Origin: Clavelina lepadiformis
Taxonomy: Eukaryota > Chordata > Ascidiacea > Aplousobranchia > Clavelinidae
DNA: 64,000 nucleotides
NCBI RefSeq assembly: GCF_947623445.1
Contig: NC_135246.1
Span: forward strand, 19,216,288-19,280,287
Direction: 5' to 3'
In this document: piece by piece, positions 45,047-57,481 of the stretch
Layout: every line of letters begins with the position of its first letter
How positions within the stretch are numbered: position 1 is the stretch's first letter
Made by a program: the position numbers and the translations under genes
The notes under the pieces: generated by a model
The model's database searches: none
Seen by the model: only the letters and a program-made list of their open reading frames with translations
What the model was told of the DNA's origin: nothing

Positions 45047-46692
45047 CTAAAACCACGGCCTCAGTGGAACGGTTCGTGATTGGTGGAATTTTGTCACGTG
45101 AGCTGCATCGGGGGTTTGAGATAGCGGATAACCGATGTCGGTGACGTAATCGCCGCTGTAAGAAACGAAATGGCGTTAAAATCGATATAAGGATCGATCC
45201 ATCATCTTCAAAGCGATGTTACCCACCTTGCATGGAGCCTCATATGAGTCTTGAGGTTGCTCGTTGAACTAAACCGCTTATGACAAACAGCACACTCGTG
45301 CGGTTTCTCCCCTGTGTGGACGAGGTGATGTTTTTGGAGATGGGCGAGTTGGGTGAATCCTTTACCACAAGTATCGCATTTGAACGGTCGCTCCCCGGTG
45401 TGAACTCGCAGATGAACCTGGATGACGATGAGGCCACAATAAAAACTTTTGCCCTTTGAGCTTAAATTAAACTGGATGTCCTGTTTATAAAACGCGAATA
45501 CGAATTTCCTGTATGTCTTAGGGATGACTATAAAGGCTTTTGGCGTCAAATTGTCGAGGTTTTTACCTTTAAATTGGAAAGTTGTCCGAACCTCTTCATG
45601 CACACGTTGCACTCGTACACGATCTTTCCATTCTCCTTGCGCAGCGGATAGGGAAGCGATTTGTAACCAGATGCTGTCTTCTTCTTCCAAACAGTTGGCG
45701 AGATCAAGTCCTCACTGTGAAGTGAAGAGGTTCTAGTTGAAAAATCCAAACATCTACTTTAGTGTAAAATGCATGCGCGCAACTACCCTCTCATCCGGTT
45801 TATTACCTGCTGCTCTCAGGTGACTTGACCATCACGTGGCCAACTTCTCGCGTCGTTAAAGAAACTCGACCTAAATAGACATCATATTTTAAATCTATTT
45901 AAAACAAAAATGAAACCCGGGTTAAGATAGAACGGATGACGTCAACAATATCTCACCGTCACATCCGGATCGGGAGTATTGGTGATGTTGTTTGTCATCA
46001 ACCGATGATCCATTCTTCCTCATCGAAGTCAAAAAATCCTCCGTGTTCCTCATCTTGATTTGAGGAGGAGCGACTCTGCTCGCGATCAGGGCGTTCTGCC
46101 AGAGAAGCTGCTTTAGATGATTTGCGTAAAGCTCGTCGGCGAGCGGAAGGGGCGGAAATGTTGCGGGAACCAAAGCAGCTCCGAAGTTCAGAGGAGGCAA
46201 GCTGTGCCGGTGTTCTCGTTTCACTTCTTCGCTTAAAAGTTCTCGTTCGGGTTCGGGGAAAGAAAACTCAGACATCGAGTCGGATTTGGTCATCGGCAGC
46301 ATTTTCCTCGGCCATGACCCGGCAGGAATAGTTGGAAACGCGCCGGGGTTCTGCACGAGCATCGCGTGGTTCACGGTATTCAGAAAGTGATGGTAACACA
46401 TTGTCAGCATTGGGTTTACGAGCGCCGGCATGGAGGAGACAGAAGTTTTAGGATGAAAATCTTCTCCAATCTTCTCCGAGTCTCCTTGCTGCGTCCTATC
46501 TTCATCATGGCAGTCAACAGAAGAATGAAGAGGGGACGGGCTTGAACTGCTGTACCCGCTGTCCGATGTAGGTGACGTCACGCTTCTGCTTAAAAGGGAC
46601 TGAATTGAAAAGTTTGACAATTTTTTCTCCTTTTCGTTTTCGGGCTTCGTCATTTTCTCAGATTGCATTTTTTCAAAAGTTGTTCGATCCAA
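45047..46692 (-). CDS. Prdm1-r: Prdm1-related zinc-finger repressor C
   Basis: Minus-strand exons 46692-45957, 45870-45807, 45714-45567, 45417-45227 and 45155-45047 close in phase to 415 residues. There is an eh1-like FSIQSLL (28-34), then [17 protein letters not shown]; a second conserved block, [20 protein letters not shown], matches [16 protein letters not shown] leads into three C2H2 fingers (about 300-379) identical in protein to those of B. The final exon (acceptor tttcttacag) ends VPLRPWF, comparable to the LRWF end of B. Without that splice the protein would end HARWVTSL. No SET/PR domain. Exon 3 could start at 45732 instead of 45714, keeping the frame. Likely a DNA-binding transcriptional repressor in the early embryo, by analogy with Ciona Prdm1-r genes. 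Confidence 0.87.
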
Positions 46693-49600
46693 ATGAACTT
46701 AATGCGGATTTCACTGCAGCTGAGGTCTTTTATAAAACCTACGAACAGCAAGTTTGTCTGTTTTCCAAATACAAATTCATGACTTGCTTTAAATCAACCA
46801 TCTTTGTATATATTTATACTTATAAACAAAACTTAGTTCACCCTCTTTTTAAAATTTAAATTGAATTGTTTCACTTGATTGAGCGTCTAAAGCTCAGCCC
46901 AATTTATTGCGGAGCTGAAGATGCCGACATTTTGACGCATTCGCTTGAACTGGCTCACCTCAACCCTATCTCGGCTGCACTGGCTTATAAATAGTCTGGG
47001 GTTGGGTTTCTTAAAGCCCCAGACTCAGAACGTTTTTTCCCAAGTTGCCGTTTGGGCTGAAAACGTTTTTCTAGAAGCAAACAACAACGCGGTATCTCGT
47101 GGTTTTTCCTCAAATCTATTATTACGTCAGTTTGTTATATTTTTAGTGTCTGTCGCTATCCTAGTATAAAGTTTACGCGCTTCTCTGATATAACAAAATC
47201 ACGCTTTTAATCAGTCCATTGCATGAATTCGTTTCGTCACCTGGGCCACCGAATAACTAAAAATAAGGTGCATCTGAAAGAAGTTGAGCTTACCCAACCT
47301 ACTGTGGTAATATGCGAGCACTTGTCGTCGCCGCGCCTGCTTAAATCGAGGACCTGGCAAGAATTAACGCGCTTATTGTGCCAGCAGCTAGGTCGGGGTC
47401 CCCTGCAGAAAATAATTTTGTTTGTATAAGTGGCACTGGTGTCAAATTTATGTCAATACTCTCCGCGAAAGTTAAACACAGTGGTCACTATCGCTCAACC
47501 TGATTGTCTTCTGTTTGTTTAAGATAAAGTGCATTATGGTGGAATAACTTCGCCAAAGTTTAGAAATCTAATGCACCGTTGGCTGACTGTGTGCATTTGT
47601 ACCTGGCACCATTGATAAGGAGCTCAAGTCGCATGCGTTTTATTGCAGTTAACGCGATTATGAGATATCTATGTGCGCTGCATGGAAACGAAAACTCAGG
47701 AATTCTTAAATGGCCGATAAATCTGTGCTAAAACAGAAAAAATATTATTCTGATTATTTTTTTTCTCTGCTCAAACTTTCATTCACACAAATCGGTATTG
47801 ACACGGATGTTGATTGTTTACTGTGGTGGTTAATGTTCCCAGTCATATAAGCCGTGGAATTTGTTTTTCCTTGTTGTTAAACTGCCGATGCATTGAGCTT
47901 ATAATATCCCGGCGGATTATTGGAAAGTTATAATTTGTTTGCATAACCCCATAATTTCTCTTTAACATTAACAATAACCCGTCGTATGAGTCTCTGCATA
48001 TTTGCCGAGCACCTACACTAAAAAAAACAAGTTGAATTTAATCAAACAGCGAGTTTGCTTCCTGCAATTAATCATATCAACCTTTGTTTGCCGCACGTCG
48101 GAAATTAAACAAGTTTTCCGTAAATTATTAATAATTCCTTGCAGAGAATTATTAGGTTGAGCGATTTCGGCCGGGAACTTACGGATTTTCGCAACAGCTT
48201 AATGTTTAAAAGTGACCGTATTTCTGGTTCATTTTACTGAGCCCTTCGCAGAAGTCTTTTCACAGAACATCTGTTTGCATCTGCCTTCTACATACGAGTA
48301 GCTAAGTGACGTGTTCACGTCGTAACAATGGGCGTTAAAGTGTCGATGTCAATTCTGTCATTCCGCCGCGCGAAAGCTGAACTATTTGAATCGTTTGCGA
48401 GTTGAATAATATGTCAATTAAATATCTGATTTTTCCACGAAGTGAGCAATCCAGGAACCGCTTCCCATCTCGGATTTGATTCTTCCATCTCGGCTTTCGC
48501 GGAAAAGATTCACAGCATCTTGTCTCCGCCCACTTCACTATAGGATACGAGTTGAAAACTTTTAGGAAAATGTTTGTGACAACTTCTCCAGTATCTGCAG
48601 ACATCTGGTCCCCCTACTGCTTCGTTCTCAAACCTTCCATTGATTGTTATCCGTTCCCAACGTCCCGGTGTGGATGACGCAATACAGGTTATGACGTATC
48701 TATTGCAAGAACTTTGTTATGGTCGAAGTTTGCCAATGATATTGATCAACGAACCGTTCATTGCAAGTGTAAAGTTGTTGAACAATTCTCTGATTGTTTT
48801 CTGATTTTACGTATCGAGTCACGCGAAGTCGATTTCCGAGCGATGTCAGATCAGCATTCACGGCTTGTCGACGCCGAAACGCGATTCGTTCGCGGGCCGC
48901 TGCACCCCAAGCTAGCCCGGAAATGTTGTGACTTTACACCCGATTCTGTTGCGGGTTGTTGAGCACAGGTGCGCGCTAGCCTAACTCTGACGTCACTGAT
49001 TAATTCTGGTTTGATTTGATGCCGACCGGTTGGTATAAGATTAACGACTAATTACGACCCTTATTGTGATATCATAATAATTAAACTTTTATAAAAAAAA
49101 TTTGAAGTTTTGCGCGCCGATGACTTGGACCCAATCACGTAACGTCACACTTCAGTGCACGTCGTATGCTGATGACGGTTTCATTTCCGAGTTTTTTCGC
49201 GAAAAAGAATAGGATTCGCGTGCAAGGGCGCGTAATCTAATATTATCGCGTTCAGTGATGACTAAAGTTAGTGCTATAGCCCAGTGACCTTGTTTCGTTG
49301 GGTCCTCTTACTTTTCCGTATCCTGTTACCAGTGTGGGGGTTTAACCCGAAAGCTTGTGTTACTCTGGAAACTTGTCTGCTCGAACCGGGACACGTTCTA
49401 GCGACCTCTTAAACCTTCTAAGCTTGACACGGTCTTTGAGAAACCTCAGTAGCTACCACGAGCGGCAATAAATAGCTTCAATATTTTATATTCAGCGGTT
49501 TGTGTCGTCACGAAGCAAGGTGCGGAAATTTTACTGATAAAAGAATTGTGACGTCACAAGAGTTTTTATGTTACTTGATCCCACGAATTTCCAAGCGATA

Positions 49601-50099
49601 AGTAGTTGCTAAACTGCATGAGGTGAAACCAAAATTTTTTCCAAGTATGAAACGACGCGAATGCAAAATGGCGATTATTTGGACACGCACAGTATTTGTC
49701 CTGTTAAGCTATTGTGACGGCATAATGTAGGGTACAATAGATTGCGAGAGTAAAAAGAATAGCAAAGAATCTCATGGCATATAGACAGTCCAGAGCAGAG
49801 ATTAGATTATTTTCAATTTGGTTAAATGATTCGCTTTTAAAGTAACATCGTGTAACAACTGAAAGCAAAAGCGAGCACAATTTTTTTAACACGTCACCGA
49901 GAGATTGTTACGTAAGAATTTATATGCGCCGAAGCAAAAATTGTTGATTAGCAAATCCTGGTTGGATGAAATGAGGTTTAAGCTTCCAGTTTGTCCTCAA
50001 AAAATCTGAACTTTTTGCTCAAATAATTTCTGCAGCGGTGGAATGTATTTTAGTGTTAAATAAGAATTGTTGACTAGCTTTGTGGCTGCGCAGCGCCAT
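46693..50099. other. spacer between gene C and the FN3-galaxin gene
   Basis: About 3.4 kb, non-coding as far as can be seen. It contains the upstream region of gene C. Frames such as 48714-48962 and 48335-48604 lack splice support. Confidence 0.5.
46728..46737 (-). promoter_or_regulatory. TATA box of Prdm1-related gene C
   Basis: TTTATAAAAG on the minus strand lies about 36 bases upstream of the start codon, leaving a very short leader. That spacing is tight but possible in a tunicate gene. Confidence 0.4.
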
Positions 50100-53000
50100 C
50101 TAGGGAATCTCGCTAGGGCATCCCGGAATCTTCGGGTGAACGAGATCGTCCCCGCAACAAACGAAGTCATCCTTCCTGTACGGTCGCTCCCCACAGCAGA
50201 GTCGTTCGCCGTCTGCGAAGAAAGTTCAATCGAGTTCACAACGGTAAACGTCGCCAGAAACCGATCTGCATGCTTTAGTACGCAACCGTTATGACGCAAT
50301 AATCTTACTCTTTTGAACTCGAATGCCCCCGCAGCACTCCTCCTTCGCCGAGTGATAAGGGAGATCCCCACAACACGCGTCGGGTCGGTATGTGTCTGGG
50401 TTGGTCGGGCCCGGGTGAACTGCATGTGGGTGGAAGAAAAAAGGCGACCGTTTTGAGCGGACTAAATCACTACATAAACATCCTATTTCAATAAATATAC
50501 GACTGCTTAACGCTAGAATAATCGACGTTTTGTACAAAACAATTCTATTTCTAAATTAATGACAGTTTTTCCAGTGCATTTGATATGTCTTGCTTAAACT
50601 CTTCGAAAATGTCGGTATTTTAACGGATCTAAATTCTTGAGCGAGTCTCGCATGTTTCTGGCGGGGTGATTCCAGCGATACTTGAGCGTTCCCATGGCAA
50701 CATAGCCTGTCGTTAGCGATGCTCACCTTTCTTGATCAGGCACGGGACGAACATCTCGGCCGGGGTGTCGTCCGGACCGCGAGATCCGCTCAAAATGTCC
50801 GTGAATTCCACGTCTTCTTCGCTCTCCACGTTATTACTCACGCATCGAGCGTGGATGGTGTACAGGGTATTGCGGTTGGTCCCGTGAAAGAAAATGGTCT
50901 GAAAACGTCGACAAGCGTCATATTTGGTCGCATTTTTAAAGCGATTATTTGCCCGGATTAATCGCTTCGTTTTCCCGCAAGTTTTAATTCGCTTACCGAT
51001 CCCGTTTCGTAAAGCAACGGTCGTGTCTGCTTCCCATCCTCACCCGGGCTTAAACTCACTCTCACGAACGGACATTCCCCTTCGTCGGGGGGAGGCCCCT
51101 CAACCAGAACTTGAAGTCCATCATCCGTGACGTTCAGAAGGGTGACGGTGGGTTTTGGAGGAACTATGACGATGAAACGCTTGATAGGCTTTTTTTCCAA
51201 GCTTAACTTGACAATGAACTTGCACTGATTAGACCTAAACGGAATTCACAAATAACTCACCAGTTGTGATGGTGAGTTCTGCTTGCACCTCGCTTCTTAC
51301 GTCATCAGTCACCGAGAAGACCATTAACTTGTACGTCACACCCGGCGTTAAACCCCGCAGTCTGGTGTGAACCAACTGGCCACCAGGTGGCACCACACCC
51401 GTCTCGGTGCTCATCACTTCTTCCGGGTTCTAGCGGAAAAATTGACGTCATAATAGACATTTGTTGTCTAACAAGCAACTCCACACGCGGTAGAGGGTTA
51501 CGTTGCATTTAATTCAAATATGAGAAATGGAGTGGTTGTGATTAGCCGCAAGATGACGCCCTGGTTCGTCATGACGCATTTTTGGAGGTTATTGAACTTA
51601 CTCTGATGTCTATATATTCGATGACGTATTGTGTGACGTCACCTTCCATCACGTTGGCCGGTGGCTCCCATTGCAGTTCCACTGACGTCATATCAAAATC
51701 GGTTGCTTCTAATCCCATTGGTGCGGCAGGTTCTATTATGATGTCATAAAAGTCAGTAAATTTGAAGTTATTTTCTGAATTTTCCCAATAAGTTTCAAAG
51801 TGAAAACCAGAGCCGCACAGCTGCACTGTGCCCTTCACAAGCAATAAACATCCCTTCATCCAATAAACAACATCATTCATCATCAACAGCCCTTCACAAG
51901 CAATAAACAACAGTTCGAATGAACTCACTCGTCTTGAATCTAATCGTGAAAGGTTCCTCGCTGAGGACACCTTGCGACGAGGTGAAAACGTCGATCGTGT
52001 AGCTGGTGCTCGGGGTAAGATTAGTGATGGAGTACATGTCGTAAGTCTGATAAACCGGGTCCGGCTCCGGGCCCCCCACTTCCCCGCCGTCAGGCTCCAT
52101 CTGGAACACCCTGTCAATGAAATGACGTCATCAGTGACCGTTTTGTGACGTCATTGTGTTTTTTATTCAGTAAACTCACAGTTTGTCGTGGATTCCGTTC
52201 ATTGGACCGATTGCTCTGATCTGCGCGGTCGTGGCCCCGATTGCGATTTCGTCGACCGTAAATGGCATAATGGGAGCTATGACGTTACAATAAAACATTT
52301 TCTTATATCAAAGCAACAAAAGGTACAAAAGCATACCCACGTGCAGACAACAAGTGAAATAACTTTTTACTGATTATTTTGTAAAATTAACGTTTCTTGT
52401 TTCACTGGTCCCGCATCACAATCACAACGTTAAGATAAATGAGACCATGTGGTAAGAAACATACATCTGCACGGTCTGGGCAATGAATTCAAGTCTAAAC
52501 TCCCGAAGTTATCCTCCGATTGACAACCATTGACAATTTGTTTAATTTTTAGTTCGCTTGTGTTTTGATATCATCCCTACGCAGATATATTTAAGCGCTC
52601 AGTTTCACAGAAAATCATTTTGATCACAGCATAATGACGTAATAATGGCTTTGTTTGTCTCAATCGCTTTTTCTCACCGCTTTTGAAGGTATGGTCACGT
52701 GCGAGAGTTAATTTCATGTTTATGACAAAAACTATGAAGTCATACATTAGCGATAGTGGCCAGCATTATTTCGACATAATAACTCAAACAATTCAGCGCT
52801 TATGACATCATAATCATTAGTTTGAACCAAGGTGGAGCTTGAGAAATTTTTTGTTCGAGCCAAGTTAATTTTGAGCATCACAGTCGCTGAGTGTTGTGCC
52901 TTGTCTTGTAGGCCGCGGGCGCCTCGGGCGTACGCTGAGGCGAAATGATTGCGGCACGAGATTTATCAGCAAATTTCAGGACAAGCAGATACTGTACATA

Positions 53001-56000
53001 GCGCAGCCTGCGGCAAACCACATTTTGCGAAGAATTTTCGCAAAATGTGAAAGCGTTCGAACTCGCGTCGATTATTTCCCGATTGAAAGATTCTCGCTGC
53101 TTGCGATGCGTCTTTTCTGACGTCACAAAGTAGTTTAACATTTTGCGCCACTTTTGAAGTGTTTTCCTATATTTTCGCAAAATGTCATCAAGAATTAAGC
53201 GATGTTGGTCAAATGTTGATCTGACGGTTGGATACGTCAAGTGGAAAATTATCACTTGTCAAACTACACGATACCGTGACCAGGTTTTGTTCAACTAAGC
53301 GGTTGATGTTTTTCAAATTTGAGCAAAAAATAACTTTACGGAAAACTTTAACCGATTTAAAGCTGTGTAGGCTAAAAATTTAACATTTTTCGCAAAACGC
53401 ACGAACAGTTTTACCTCTAACCAACGCTTTTTGAAGTGCGACGTTTTTTAGGAACCGAAAGGGCCGCTTGGATGTCTCCAACAGTCTCGCAAAATTTATG
53501 CTTCTGCAACTACAGCAGAAAAGTAGAGAAAAATAATCTTCTTTTAGTCTTTAAAATTATTTAAAAACTGTGCCTCTGTCTTCCCTGAAACAGCACACAG
53601 TCAGATAGCAGCGTAAACCTCAGATTTATGGAAAATTCTGCCAATTTTGGATATCTTTGAAAATTTATCACAGTTTGAGGTATGGCCTACAACTTAAATA
53701 TTTCCCGATAAGTGTTTATTATTTTAAGAAACTATAGTTATCCCAGCGTTGATTGTAGGCCAGTAGGGGATGAGATGGAGGTTATTCTGTAATTTTGCGA
53801 TTTTAATCCATCAAATAGTTTTCACAATTTTTATATTTTAATTCGAAGTTCATGCTCAAAAAACCCCATAATATCATAAAACTTCTACTCACGTATGACC
53901 ACATTCATGGACACCGGCTCACTGAAGACCAGGTCAAAGGGAAATCCCGCCTTCGTTCGGACGGACACCGTGTATTCCTCCCCTGAAACGATAGTGACGT
54001 CATTATCATTATGACTTAATAATTTCTCGTTTAGATCTATGCTTTACCCCTTTCTATTTTGTGGGGCATTAATATGAAATTTATTTCTATTATGACGTAT
54101 TGACAACATTATTAGGGATGACAGCGGTTAATTATGTTGTCATTATGGCATCCAGAACGAAAAGAATTGTGACGTGATAATTATTTTTTCGCCAACCACT
54201 AATTTCATGTCGTTGCTAAGAATAAGTGTGATGACTGCAATAACACAACCGTTGTTCGTGACCGCCACACAAATTCAACCTGGCTTCTAATTGTTACGTC
54301 ACAACGCAGCAGTAGTTAATAATTTTTAAGTCAGACTCATAAGGAAATGCTGCTGACGTCATACCTGGGGTCAGTCCGGTGAATACCCTGCTGGTCCCGT
54401 CGAGGTCATCTTCGGCGAGTTCCTGTGGGTAGAGTTCGGTCCCGTGTTTGGGGCTGATTCGTACGTCATATCCGAACGAACCTGGGTGAAAAAGTCGACT
54501 TCAATTTTGTGGGCTGGTGGGTTTAAATTTTACTTCAAACGCAAAGGCGTGTAAATTTAAAGCCGACATTTTTTTCGTCTTAAATTGATAATTTACACGA
54601 GGAAGTTGGCAATGAACTTGTCGATTGTTGGTTAAGCCCTAAAAATTAAAGACGTTTTCATCGAAAAAATATCGAAAATTATTGACACGTATTGAAACTG
54701 TTTCTAATATGACTTAAGTGGTTCACAAATAGGTCATAATTACTGTTCATTACGTGACAATAGATGGTAATTGTGAGGCAAGATTATAGATATTTTATCT
54801 GCCTGCTGGCCAGGGTAAGGTAATATTATGATCTCTCTTCCTTGTTCCAAATAAAGCCGCTGTTGCTCCTCCACAAAAATGTGGCCTGGCTGGTTTTTCA
54901 ACTCGACTCAGTTATGAGATGTTTATGAGCTAAGTATCCGACCGTATTCTCGGCAGCTTTGAATTCTTACATACCGCGTTTTGGTGGAGTTTGTCACGTT
55001 TAGAAAACCCGCGATTTTAATATTAATGACGATGCGTTTTGTTGATTTGAATTCAACAAATAAAACTAAGGGACAACCTGATCAAAACATTCTCGAATCA
55101 ACTGAAAATTACAATATGGCCGAAAGGGAAATCTAATTACCTATTGCTACACAATCCACGTAATAATTGACAATTAGCGTAATATTACGTTATAACAGAT
55201 ATTGTTGTACGACTAAAACATAAAACTGGTAATATCTTAACGCAATTGCGTCATAAAAGGCGTTGTTTTACAAAAATAAAAATAATAATCGTTTTCAAAC
55301 CGATCATTCCTTCCGCTGCGTCCCAGTCCGCGTGAAGTCCAACCGTCGCTACCGTATACACGTGATCATATTCAGCCAATTGGATAGAAAGCATCACCTC
55401 GCTGACCGTTCTTAACCTCAGGTTGCTTGGGGATAGAGGTTCTAAAATGAAAATAAAGGTTTGATTGTGACGTCACATTAGATAGAGACCGACACTTGCA
55501 TATGATTGAGTGGAATTATTTCTGTTCGAAATCGCTTGAAGAATGCATAAGTATAGCTTATTTGGGTGAATTAAGTTTTAATAAACTTATAAATTTACTA
55601 AATACATAATGCAGCCGTTTTTCCTGTTTTTTAACTCATTGTTTAGTTCTAATCACAACAGATGTGAAATCCGGTTTGGCGTTGTACGTAAAAAGGCAAT
55701 GTCTGGCCGTTATAATCCATCTCATCGTGTTAATCTCGAACAAAGATGGTTTATCGTCAAACTGAATCGTCGTCTAATCTATTTTTGTTTAAAACTAAAA
55801 ACTTTTCATAAACATCGATCAAGTAAAAGTGGTTGTGATTTCTTAATGCTTTGCTCTATTAGCGAATAAACAAGTTTTTATTGCGTATTTCCGCTTTTTA
55901 TATGAGTTTTCTTCTCACAGCTCAATCAATCAATCAATCAATCAATCAAAAGAGAAACTGCGATTTAGACCACGTCAAAATAAATTCGTCCAATAAATTA

Positions 56001-57481
56001 GGTGCACCTGCTTCTGCATAACCATGCACCTCCTAATCACAAGGCAAAAATCTTCGTTCGCAGAAGTATTCCTTATTTTTGTGACGTCATAATGAATTTA
56101 TCTGTTAATAATGATGTCATAATGAAACGTACGGCTCCAGAGTGGGAAGGTCAAAGGAGGGGATCTTTGGAGTCGCTCCGTGACCCCGACGATGCTGACG
56201 GTGTACCTCATTCCGGGCCGGAGGTCGCTGAAAGTTCTGCTCGTCTGAGAACGACTCGACGGCCGACCGATGCGCGCGCGCGGTCGGATCTGCGGAATAC
56301 ATGACGTCATAAAACATTATTTTAACTACAGAAATTGTGAAATGATTTTGCAGTGTGCGAGGTACATGGCTTCGTGTACTGTGGTATGCAGTTGCCAACT
56401 TTATTTTTAACATTTTTCGATACATTTTGAAATTCCTGAATTATTGTCTTTTGTTTAGATTTAGCCAGAGTCTTTGCCCCGCGGTAAAATTTCGCCCACA
56501 TGAAAGATTTCGGGTGATTCATTATGACGAAATAATTGCGGTTGTCCGTCTTTTGTTTTAATCACGCGGCATAAGTCGGCAGATTTCAATCAATCTAAAT
56601 TTACGTTTAAAAGACTGACCCTAACGTTGAACTGAGCGTACGTCACTCCGGGAGGTTGTCTCCATTCCACCTGGACGGTGGTGGGCGTGCGAGAGAGAAT
56701 ATTCCTGCCCACCACAGTAGGAAGTCGTTGGGAAATTCCTGCAACATTTAATGAAGTTAATAATACTATGGTTATAAAATAAGCGGTTTGCCTCTAAAAT
56801 ATTTCACCTTGCCCTGATGAAGTTAACCCGAGTGAGTTAACAAAACTTTGACAGATGCGAATTTCTGTATTTCACCAGTTGTGCCTTTTATTTGATTCAA
56901 TAAAGCTGTTTTATTTCTCAATTCAGGTAAAAATGCATTGAAACATTCGCTTTCGCTGACCATATTTGTTCTTAATTTTACCACAATATTCCACTTATAC
57001 GGTTATATCGATCTATACTGGCTGAAGTAAATTTTGCGCGACCAGTCTTAAAGATAAACATTTCAAATCACATTATCAGTTCAAAACACGAAAATTTCGC
57101 GATAATCCGTCGCTTTAGACGCAAATATGTGAACGTTTGGTTTTCTACACTTGAAAGCGTTAGTCATGCACTGAAAGTACAGATATAACCTTTAAAGGAT
57201 GTAACATGTAGCAGTCCATCTATAGCAAGAGTTGCCGCCGATTAAATGCTTTAATGAACTTTCTCAGTTATAGTTCTTAAGACTAAATTAAAAGTTAAAT
57301 GACTTCAAACATTCCTTTACAAGTTCCGAGTTTTTAACAAAACTTTTCTCTGCACGTTTTTAGAAACCGTAGGCTCTCTTTGTTCGCATCTCACGTCATT
57401 AATATGAAGTTATGTCGTAACAGACTCACCACTTCCGGTCAAACAAAATAATCCAATCAGAAATAAGGTCAACTTCATCAT
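50100..57481 (-). CDS. secreted fibronectin type III protein with galaxin-like C-terminus, 14 exons
   Basis: Minus-strand exons: 57481-57430, 56738-56620, 56289-56133, 55441-55301, 54481-54365, 53982-53893, 52276-52180, 52110-51929, 51732-51602, 51429-51261, 51163-50997, 50898-50727, 50419-50309 and 50212-50100. Phases close to 605 residues. Signal peptide MMKLTLFLIGLFCLTGSG; then five FN3 domains, each split by one intron and bounded mostly by phase-1 introns. FN3 hallmarks are VQVEWRQPP, FSDLRPGMRYTVSI, ITNLTPSTSYTIDVF, VELQWEPP and LRGLTPGVTYKLMVFSV. The C-terminus carries paired Cys motifs, CCGDLPYHSAKEECCGG and CCGERPYRKDDFVCCGDD, the galaxin-type di-cysteine repeat. No membrane segment follows, so the protein should be secreted, perhaps in matrix. 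Usherin-like proteins combine FN3 and Cys-rich modules, but orthology is not claimed. The product ends CPSEIP. Confidence 0.85.
55922..55948. repeat. (TCAA)n microsatellite
   Basis: About six and a half perfect TCAA units in intron 3 of the FN3-galaxin gene. Confidence 0.9.
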
